From an uncultured Bacteroides sp. (GTDB taxonomy: Bacteria; Bacteroidota; Bacteroidia; Bacteroidales; Bacteroidaceae), in contig CABROZ010000005.1 of assembly GCA_902472795.1 (NCBI GenBank), positions 1 to 41,672 of the forward strand: a stretch of DNA of 41,672 bases, given 5' to 3'. The notes beneath the pieces were generated by a model that was not told the origin of the DNA, ran no database searches, and was given only the letters and a program-made list of their open reading frames with translations. Shown piece after piece: positions 25,013 through 31,164 of the stretch. The translations under genes were made by a program, and so were the position numbers. Positions within the stretch are counted from its first letter, which is position 1. Each line of letters begins with the position of its first letter.

Positions 25013-25471
25013 ATGAAAAGACTTGGTTTGTTTTTAGTGGTATGTTTCGTTTTTGCGGCCCTTTCGGTGGCGCAAAACAACATAGTGAAGAGTCTGGAGC
25101 GTGATGTGCCCGGGCAAGGCAAGGTACGCATCCATCAGGATGAACGCATCACGGCTTTGATAGGTTCGGAATACGTTCCGACGGGGAGCGATGATGCCAG
25201 GACAATCAAAAGTTCGGGTTACCGCATTCAGGTATATGCCGGAAACAATACCCGTCAGGCCAAGAACGAGGCACATGCGGTGGCTTCGCGCATCAAGGAG
25301 TATTTCCCGGAGCTGGCTGTTTACACATCTTTCAATCCGCCCCGCTGGTTGTGCCGTGCGGGCGATTTCCGCAGTATTGAGGAGGCCGATGCGATGATGC
25401 GCAAACTGCGTGCTACGGGTGTTTTCAAAGAGGTTTCGATTGTGAGAGAACAGATTAATATACCATTATAA
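25013..25471 (+). CDS. SPOR-domain protein, exported
   Basis: This 152-residue protein starts with a signal peptide (MKRLGLFLVVCFVFAALSVAQ). Its C-terminal half is a SPOR domain (about 72-148), seen in SSGYRIQVYAGNNTRQAKNEAHAVASRIKEYFP, WLCRAGDFRSIEEADAMMRKLRATG and FKEVSIVREQI. SPOR domains bind peptidoglycan stripped of stem peptides, usually at division sites. There is no membrane anchor other than the signal, so it is probably periplasmic. folE follows within 22 bases and is likely co-transcribed. Confidence 0.88.
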   Translation: MKRLGLFLVVCFVFAALSVAQNNIVKSLERDVPGQGKVRIHQDERITALIGSEYVPTGSDDARTIKSSGYRIQVYAGNNTRQAKNEAHAVASRIKEYFPELAVYTSFNPPRWLCRAGDFRSIEEADAMMRKLRATGVFKEVSIVREQINIPL

Positions 25472-25492
25472 GTGTCAAATATAAAAGAAGCT

Positions 25493-26089
25493 ATGTTAGG
25501 AAAAGAAGAAGTACAGTCTCCTGCATTGGATGAGTTGAAGGAACACTACCAGCGTATCCTTACCTTGCTGGGCGAGGATGTTGAGCGTGAAGGATTGCTG
25601 AAGACACCGGAACGTGTGGCCAAGGCCATGCTGACCCTGACCAAGGGCTATACGATGGACCCTCATGAAGTGTTGCGTTCGGCCAAGTTCAAGGAAGAAT
25701 ACAGTCAGATGGTGATTGTGAAGGACATTGATTTCTTCTCACTGTGCGAGCACCACATGCTGCCTTTCTATGGCAAAGCGCACGTGGCTTATATTCCTAA
25801 CGGCTACATCACGGGGTTGAGCAAGATTGCCCGTGTGGTAGACATCTTCTCGCACCGGCTTCAGGTGCAGGAGCGCATGACGCTGCAGATTAAGGAATGC
25901 ATTCAGGAGACGCTCAATCCGCTGGGTGTAATGGTGGTGGTCGAGGCCAAGCACATGTGCATGCAGATGCGGGGCGTGGAGAAACAGAACGCCATCACCA
26001 CGACTTCCGATTTCACCGGTGCTTTTAACCAGGCAAAGACGCGGGAGGAGTTCATGAACCTTATCAAGCATCACTCTACTTCCCTGTGA
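25493..26089 (+). CDS. folE: GTP cyclohydrolase I
   Basis: This 198-residue enzyme converts GTP to dihydroneopterin triphosphate, the first step of tetrahydrofolate synthesis. Zinc ligands C85 and H88 are in SLCEHHMLPF and C156 in KHMCMQMRG. Further family segments are GLLKTPERVAKAM, GLSKIARVVDIFSHRLQVQERMT and ITTTSDFTGAF. ATG 25493 gives a compact N-terminus (MLGKEEVQS); GTG 25472, just after the SPOR stop, is the alternative and would add seven residues. It is followed by a strong hairpin. Confidence 0.96.
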   Translation: MLGKEEVQSPALDELKEHYQRILTLLGEDVEREGLLKTPERVAKAMLTLTKGYTMDPHEVLRSAKFKEEYSQMVIVKDIDFFSLCEHHMLPFYGKAHVAYIPNGYITGLSKIARVVDIFSHRLQVQERMTLQIKECIQETLNPLGVMVVVEAKHMCMQMRGVEKQNAITTTSDFTGAFNQAKTREEFMNLIKHHSTSL

Positions 26090-26148
26090 TCTGTCCATAA
26101 CTTATAGCAGACGTATTTCTATAGCCGGCCTCCCTTTGGCTGGCGCGT

Positions 26149-26211
26149 AAAGTCCATAGTCAGTCATGTAATGCCCCTCTTTAGGATCGCTGACTATGGA
26201 CTTTGTTTTTT
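26149..26211 (+). terminator. 15-bp perfect hairpin with T-run after folE
   Basis: AAAGTCCATAGTCAG (26149-26163) and CTGACTATGGACTTT (26190-26204) are exact complements around a 26-base loop, followed by G and TTTTTT-rich sequence to 26211. It probably terminates the folE transcript, though the loop is longer than in most terminators. A weaker GC hairpin (GCCGGCC/GGCTGGC) lies just upstream at about 26124-26144. Confidence 0.75.
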
Positions 26212-26244
26212 CAACATGCCTGTTGTGTGTCGCTGCAGCCGCCG

Positions 26245-26343
26245 TGCACTGTCGGTGCAAAAGCGATGCACTGCTGCTGCAAAGGCGTTGCACCGTTGCT
26301 GCAAAGGCGTTGCAGCGTCAGTGCAAAGGCAGTGCACTGTTAC
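26245..26343 (+). repeat. 22-bp tandem repeat array
   Basis: Four full units of 22 bases (26245-26266, 26267-26288, 26289-26310, 26311-26332) and a partial fifth follow each other without spacers. Each unit begins TGCA, has a second TGCA-AA near its middle and ends in a GGCGT-like sequence (for example TGCACTGCTGCTGCAAAGGC). A degenerate unit precedes them at about 26223-26244. The region 26090-26514 contains no convincing gene; two short open frames cross the array, but 22 is not a multiple of three, so no repeated peptide results. Confidence 0.88.
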
Positions 26344-26439
26344 TTTGCTGACTGTTACGGATTTAACAGGTCGCTTCTTTGTTTTATAAACTATGATAAT
26401 GGTCGGTTCATGGGGAAGAGCTAATAATTAAAGAAAATC

Positions 26440-26470
26440 TTTGCATTGGATATAATAAACATTATCTTTG
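26440..26470 (+). promoter_or_regulatory. Promoter of the truncated lipoprotein and the large envelope protein
   Basis: TTTG at 26440-26443, a 19-base spacer and TATCTTTG at 26463-26470 match the Bacteroides consensus exactly. Start codons follow at 26515 or 26524. Confidence 0.8.
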
Positions 26471-26514
26471 TGACAGATGGATGTACTCCATTCTTGTATT
26501 ATCTTAATTTAATA

Positions 26515-26781
26515 ATGAAACACATGAAACGAAATGCATGGAGAGTTTTCCTTGTGGCTGTATGTTTGGGCAGCTTGTGTGCTGCATGTACTGCACATCA
26601 GGAAATCCGTATCACAGGTTCCCTGCGCAATGCCGACGGAGCGCCTCTAATCTGTTGCCGTTCGCTCGATAGAATGTTCTATTCGCAGAGTTGCAATGCA
26701 CTGGCCTTGCAGACCGACAATACCTTCAACGAACCCCCTATTTCGGCCGATTTGCATTTTCCCGATGTTAGTTTGTTGTAG
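26515..26781 (+). CDS. Short lipoprotein, probably a truncated gene
   Basis: This 88-residue product starts MKHMKRNAWRVFLVAVCLGSLCAACTAHQ, a hydrophobic signal with a Cys at a lipobox-like site (CAAC, not ideal at -3). The mature part, EIRITGSLRNADGAPLICCRSLDRMFYSQSCNALALQTDNTFN, looks like the first strands of a DUF4369- or carboxypeptidase-regulatory-like beta domain. It ends soon after, so the gene is probably a 5' remnant of a longer exported protein. ATG 26524 is an alternative start. It has a consensus promoter and lies 33 bases before the next gene, so it may survive as the leader cistron. No family is recognised with confidence. Confidence 0.55.
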   Translation: MKHMKRNAWRVFLVAVCLGSLCAACTAHQEIRITGSLRNADGAPLICCRSLDRMFYSQSCNALALQTDNTFNEPPISADLHFPDVSLL

Positions 26782-26814
26782 AAAACAGTCAAATAAAAAG
26801 AAGGAGGAAGTTCT

Positions 26815-29391
26815 ATGTGGAGAAGATGTATGGTGATACTGCTGTTATGTGTAGTCGTTCCGTTGGCAGTAAGGGCGCAACTGCCGGATAGTATATCCGT
26901 TCCGTTGAAAGAGTTTGCCCAGATGGTTGATCAGTTCGGACGGGTTTTCCCTCAGGAAAAGGTAGCCTTGCATTTTGATAATACAGGTTATTATCAGGGC
27001 GATGACATTTGGTTCCAGTGTTATGTGGTGACTTCCGGTCTGAATCGCCCGACGACTCTTAGCAAGACGTTGTATGTGGAACTGTTGAATCCCGGAGGTG
27101 AAACCGTCTCCAAACAGATTCTGCCGATACGGAACGGACGCTGTCACGGCCATTTCGCATTGACGCAGCAACCTTTCTATTCAGGCTTTTACGAAGTGCG
27201 TGCCTATACCAAATACATGCTGAATTTTGATGAAGTTTCGATTTTCTCACGCATCATTCCTGTATTTGACAAGCCGATGAAGGAGGGAAACTATGAGGAA
27301 AAGAGAATCAGATCGCGTGTGGGCAAGTATCCTCAAGTGCGCAAATTGGAAAAGAAAAAAAAGAAACTGAACCTTAAGTTCTATCCTGAAGGCGGATATC
27401 TGGTCAGGGACGTGCCGGTGCGTGTAGCATTCGAGGCGACAGATGCCTATGGTAATCCAGTAAATGTGTCGGGACGTGTGGTAGATAAGGAGGGCCGTGA
27501 ATCTGTGTCTTTTGCTGCGGGACACGAAGGGAAAGGCTCTTTTACCTATACGGCTGATGGGAAAGAAGATGAAGTAGAGGTTATCTGGGATGATAAGAAA
27601 TACCGTTTCGATTTGCCTGAAGTGCGGGATGTGGGGTTTGTCTGTTCTGTCGATAATCTCAGTTCGCCGGACAGTTTGCTGGTGAAAGTGCAGAAAAATG
27701 TTCGCACGCCGGGTGAGATACTTGGAATGGCTGTGCTCAGTGGAGGCCAGCTTTACCATTTTTACATGCTGACGGTTAGCCGTAGTCTTCCTGTCTGTTT
27801 TGCGTTGAACAAACGGAATATGCCTGCCGGTGTAGCTCAGGCTGTTTGGTTCGACCGTTCGGGTCAGGTTGTGGCCGACCGTCTGTTTTTCGTCGGTCAG
27901 CCCGATACTCTGTCTGTTTCTGTCCGTTCTGATAAGGAGATGTATCAGCCTTACGATTCTGTTTGCGTGGATTTTGAAGTGCGGGATACCGAAGGCCACC
28001 CCGTGCAGACACCTTTGTCCGTATCTGTCCGCGACGGGTGGAAGGAGGTGGAAAACCGCCATTCGCTGCTGACCGACCTGTTGCTGATGTCGGACATCAG
28101 GGGATATGTTCACAGGCCTTCGTGGTACTTCGAATCGGATGATCTGGAGCATCGTCGTGCGTTGGACGAATTGTTGATGGTGCAGGGTTGGAGGCGTTAC
28201 GACTGGGAGAGTATGACCGGAGTACATCCTTTCAATCTGAAATATCTGCCCGAACAGGGCATCGAAGTGCATGGTACGGTGGTATCGATGGTGCGCAGTA
28301 AACCCCGTGCCAATGTAAATGTTTCGGCCCTTTTAAGTAATCTCGGCGGTAATTCGGAATTGGAGAAAAACCGCTCGCTTGCTTATTTTACTACTGACAG
28401 TCTGGGACGTTTCTCGTTTATCTCTCAGCTTGAGGGGAGGTGGTACCTGGTACTTGCCGTTACCGAGAAGGGGAAAAGAAAGGGGCATCGCATCGTGTTG
28501 GACCGCGTGTTTGCACCTGAGCCTCGTACATATCCGCTGGTGGAAATGCAGGTACGGTTGTTCGGAGAAAAGGATACTACTCTGGCCGTCGGCCAATCGG
28601 TGGATACTGCCTGGGTGGAGGAGGATTATGAACAGTTTTTGAAGGCATATGAAGATTCTTTGCGTAAGCTTGGTATCACAGAAAAGATACACCACATTGA
28701 CGAAGTGGTGATTAAGGGACGCAAGCGTGACAAGGCCAACGAGATATATGAAGCTCGTACCAAGTCCGTTGCCTACTACGATGTAGTTTCTGAGATGGAC
28801 GATATCCTGGATAGAAACGGATTTGTCGGCGATGATATTCACGAACTGATGATTAACATGAATCCTAATTTTTATACTAAGTTTAGTCCTTCGGATGGAG
28901 ATTTGTTGTATTATAAGGGGCGTCGTGTTCTGTTTGTCATCAACTATGAGCGTACCCGCAGTAAGGATATCAATAGATATCGCTATCTGACGCTGGAGTC
29001 TATCAAGTCGATTTATGTCAGTGAGGATATCGGGACGATGGCCCTTTATGCCGATCCGGGAATCTCTCCCTTTAGCATTGACAAGTTGTATGGTTGTGTC
29101 GTGCTGATAGAGACTTATCCAGGGGGAAAGATCCCTGCGAAGGGGGCAAGGGGTGTGCGCAAGACGTGGCTCGATGGTTATAGCAAGGTGAAGGAATTCT
29201 ATTCGCCGGACTATCGGGTGCTACCCCATGAGGATGATTATCGCCGGACACTGTACTGGCAGCCGGAGTTGATGACCGATGAACAGGGACGTGCCACGGT
29301 ACACTTCTACAATAACAGCCGTTGCCGTCGTCTGCGTATATCGGTGAATGCACTGGATGCTGCCGGGCGTATAGGAGTGCTTGAGCGTTGA
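26815..29391 (+). CDS. Large exported protein with MG2-like and TonB-plug-like domains
   Basis: This 858-residue protein has a signal peptide (MWRRCMVILLLCVVVPLAVRAQ). Residues about 45-150 resemble a macroglobulin MG2-type beta domain (KVALHFDNTGYYQGDDIWFQCYVV, LSKTLYVELLNPGGETV, GFYEVRAYTKYMLN). Several further beta domains follow, one around 190-270 (LKFYPEGGYLVRDVPVRVAFEATDAYGNPVNVSG) and another with QGIEVHGTVVSMVRSKPRANVNVSALLS near 480. Around residue 626 HIDEVVIKGRKRDK introduces a segment resembling the plug of TonB-dependent receptors, but no outer-membrane barrel follows. It is therefore not a transporter by itself; a scaffold or surface-assembly role is possible. It is common in Bacteroides as a protein of unknown function. 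Confidence 0.75.
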   Translation: MWRRCMVILLLCVVVPLAVRAQLPDSISVPLKEFAQMVDQFGRVFPQEKVALHFDNTGYYQGDDIWFQCYVVTSGLNRPTTLSKTLYVELLNPGGETVSKQILPIRNGRCHGHFALTQQPFYSGFYEVRAYTKYMLNFDEVSIFSRIIPVFDKPMKEGNYEEKRIRSRVGKYPQVRKLEKKKKKLNLKFYPEGGYLVRDVPVRVAFEATDAYGNPVNVSGRVVDKEGRESVSFAAGHEGKGSFTYTADGKEDEVEVIWDDKKYRFDLPEVRDVGFVCSVDNLSSPDSLLVKVQKNVRTPGEILGMAVLSGGQLYHFYMLTVSRSLPVCFALNKRNMPAGVAQAVWFDRSGQVVADRLFFVGQPDTLSVSVRSDKEMYQPYDSVCVDFEVRDTEGHPVQTPLSVSVRDGWKEVENRHSLLTDLLLMSDIRGYVHRPSWYFESDDLEHRRALDELLMVQGWRRYDWESMTGVHPFNLKYLPEQGIEVHGTVVSMVRSKPRANVNVSALLSNLGGNSELEKNRSLAYFTTDSLGRFSFISQLEGRWYLVLAVTEKGKRKGHRIVLDRVFAPEPRTYPLVEMQVRLFGEKDTTLAVGQSVDTAWVEEDYEQFLKAYEDSLRKLGITEKIHHIDEVVIKGRKRDKANEIYEARTKSVAYYDVVSEMDDILDRNGFVGDDIHELMINMNPNFYTKFSPSDGDLLYYKGRRVLFVINYERTRSKDINRYRYLTLESIKSIYVSEDIGTMALYADPGISPFSIDKLYGCVVLIETYPGGKIPAKGARGVRKTWLDGYSKVKEFYSPDYRVLPHEDDYRRTLYWQPELMTDEQGRATVHFYNNSRCRRLRISVNALDAAGRIGVLER

Positions 29392-29416
29392 TATCGTCAG
29401 AACATGCATTTGAACC

Positions 29417-29470
29417 ACACTTGCACGGCTCGCGAGCGACACTTGCACGGCTCGCGAGCCACACAAGTGT
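29417..29470. repeat. Two tandem 22-bp palindromic units and a surrounding hairpin
   Basis: Units at 29417-29438 and 29439-29460 are identical except for the last base and include ACACTTGCACGGCTCGCGAG. Each contains the palindrome GCTCGCGAGC, a full GGCTCGCGAGCC in the second. The second unit also pairs outward: ACACTTG (29439-29445) with CAAGTGT (29464-29470), giving 13 of 16 pairs. A further CAAGTGT lies nearby (29485-29491). The gap 29392-29590 otherwise holds only a promoter box. Confidence 0.85.
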
Positions 29471-29558
29471 TTCAGAAATGTAATGCAAGTGTTGCTCGCA
29501 CGGGTGGGGAGCGGCTGTTTTTTCTGGCGATGGCTGCCTGTTGTTTGCGAGAAAAATG

Positions 29559-29566
29559 TATATTTG
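29559..29566 (+). promoter_or_regulatory. Possible -7 box for the second ATPase-nuclease gene
   Basis: TATATTTG fits TAnnTTTG and lies 24 bases before ATG 29591. A matching -33 box at 19-21 bases is not evident. Confidence 0.5.
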
Positions 29567-29590
29567 CGTAACTTATTATTCTGAAGGAAC

Positions 29591-31144
29591 ATGAGCAAGA
29601 TTTATCCGGTAGGCATACAGAGTTTTGAAGAGATACGTCGGGGCGGTTATTGCTATATCGACAAAACATCTTTGATATATCAATTGGTGAAGACGGGCAA
29701 ATATTACTTCCTTAGCCGTCCTCGCCGTTTTGGCAAGAGCCTGCTCATCTCTACGCTGGAAGCTTATTTCTTAGGGAAGAAGGAGTTCTTCCAAGGACTT
29801 GCCATGGAAGGGTTGGAGAAAGACTGGATGGTTCATCCCGTGCTACATCTCGACCTGAACGCGCGGAAGTATGTGGACGCCGCTTCGCTGACCGCCATCC
29901 TGAACCAGCACTTGGAAAGTTGGGAAGCCCTCTATGGTGACGAGAAGAAGGATCGTGCCCCCGAAGAACGCTTTGCCTGGATTATAGAGAAGGCATGCCG
30001 GGCGACGGGGCGGAACGTGGTGGTGTTGGTGGACGAGTACGACAAGCCCATGCTACAGGCCATCGGCAACGAACCTCTGCTTACCGACTACCGCAACACA
30101 CTGAAAGCCTTTTACGGCGTGCTGAAGAGTTGTGACAAATACCTTCGATTTGCTCTGCTGACAGGGGTGACAAAGTTCAGCAAGGTCAGCGTGTTCAGCG
30201 ATCTGAACAATCTGATGGACATCTCCTTGTCCAACCGCTTCGCCAATATCTGCGGCATTACGGAGAACGAACTTTACAGGGACTTGGAGGAAGGCATCCG
30301 ACGCTTGGCCGATGCCAACGGGATGTGTGATGCCGAGGTCAGGCAGACACTGAAAGAATGGTACGACGGCTATCACTTCGCTGAAAATACGGAAGACATC
30401 TACAACCCGTTCAGCCTGCTCAGTACACTGTCCGAAATGAAGTTCGGCAGCTACTGGTTCGAGACGGGTACGCCTACTTTCCTTGTCGAACTGCTCCAGC
30501 GCAGCAAGTACGACCTGCACCGCCTGACCGAAGAGATGGCAACCGCAGATTCGTTGGGGGGCATCGACACGATGGAGACCAATCCTGTACCCATCCTCTA
30601 CCAGAGCGGTTATCTCACCATTAAGGGCTATGACAGACGCTTCAGGACTTATACCTTAGGTTTCCCGAATCAGGAAGTGGAAGAGGGCTTTATCCGATAC
30701 CTGCTGCCTTTCTACTCCGGTACATCGAAGTCCGATTCTGCTTTTGAGATTGTCCACTTTGTGCGCGAAGTGGAAAGCGGCAACATCGACGCCTTCATGC
30801 GTCGCCTCCAGAGCTTCTTTGCCGACACACCTTACGAGTTGGTACGCGATCTGGAGCTTCATTACCAGAACGTGCTGTTTATCGTTTTCAAACTGCTGGG
30901 CTTTTACACGCAGGCGGAGTATCATACATCCTATGGCCGCATAGACATGGTTGTCAAGACCGACCGCTACATTTACGTGATGGAGTTCAAGTTAGAAGGT
31001 TCCGCTGAGGAAGCCTTGCGGCAAATCAACGAAAAGCAATATGCCCTGCCTTTTGCTGCCGACGGGCGGACGCTCTATAAGATAGGTGTGAACTTCAGCA
31101 ATGCCACGCGCGGCATCGAGAAGTGGGTGGTGGAAGGCGCATAG
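29591..31144 (+). CDS. AAA-ATPase-like protein with PD-(D/E)XK nuclease domain
   Basis: This 517-residue protein matches the AAA-ATPase_like (PF09820) plus PDDEXK_9 (PF08011) family, which is very numerous in Bacteroides. It begins YPVGIQSFEEIRRGGYCYIDKTSLIYQLV, has Walker A RPRRFGKS at 43-50 and a Walker B-like VVVLVDEYDKPML near 146-158. At the C-terminus the nuclease residues D452 (GRIDMVV) and E465 with K467 (VMEFKLE) are intact. The role is unsettled; defence and mobile-element-linked functions have been suggested for related families. It is solitary, behind a palindromic tandem repeat, and its stop is only 21 bases from the end of dnaG on the other strand. Confidence 0.92.
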   Translation: MSKIYPVGIQSFEEIRRGGYCYIDKTSLIYQLVKTGKYYFLSRPRRFGKSLLISTLEAYFLGKKEFFQGLAMEGLEKDWMVHPVLHLDLNARKYVDAASLTAILNQHLESWEALYGDEKKDRAPEERFAWIIEKACRATGRNVVVLVDEYDKPMLQAIGNEPLLTDYRNTLKAFYGVLKSCDKYLRFALLTGVTKFSKVSVFSDLNNLMDISLSNRFANICGITENELYRDLEEGIRRLADANGMCDAEVRQTLKEWYDGYHFAENTEDIYNPFSLLSTLSEMKFGSYWFETGTPTFLVELLQRSKYDLHRLTEEMATADSLGGIDTMETNPVPILYQSGYLTIKGYDRRFRTYTLGFPNQEVEEGFIRYLLPFYSGTSKSDSAFEIVHFVREVESGNIDAFMRRLQSFFADTPYELVRDLELHYQNVLFIVFKLLGFYTQAEYHTSYGRIDMVVKTDRYIYVMEFKLEGSAEEALRQINEKQYALPFAADGRTLYKIGVNFSNATRGIEKWVVEGA

Positions 31145-31164
31145 CGCAAATCGGTTCGCTTGCT

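Noticed and set aside
26245..26343. Possible CRISPR array
   Set aside because: Units follow one another without spacers, are imperfect, and no cas gene is nearby.
26171..26424. Two short open frames (72 and 73 codons) across the 22-bp repeat array
   Set aside because: They exist because the repeat lacks stops; the period is not a multiple of three, composition is Cys/Ala/Arg-skewed, and there is no start context or family resemblance.
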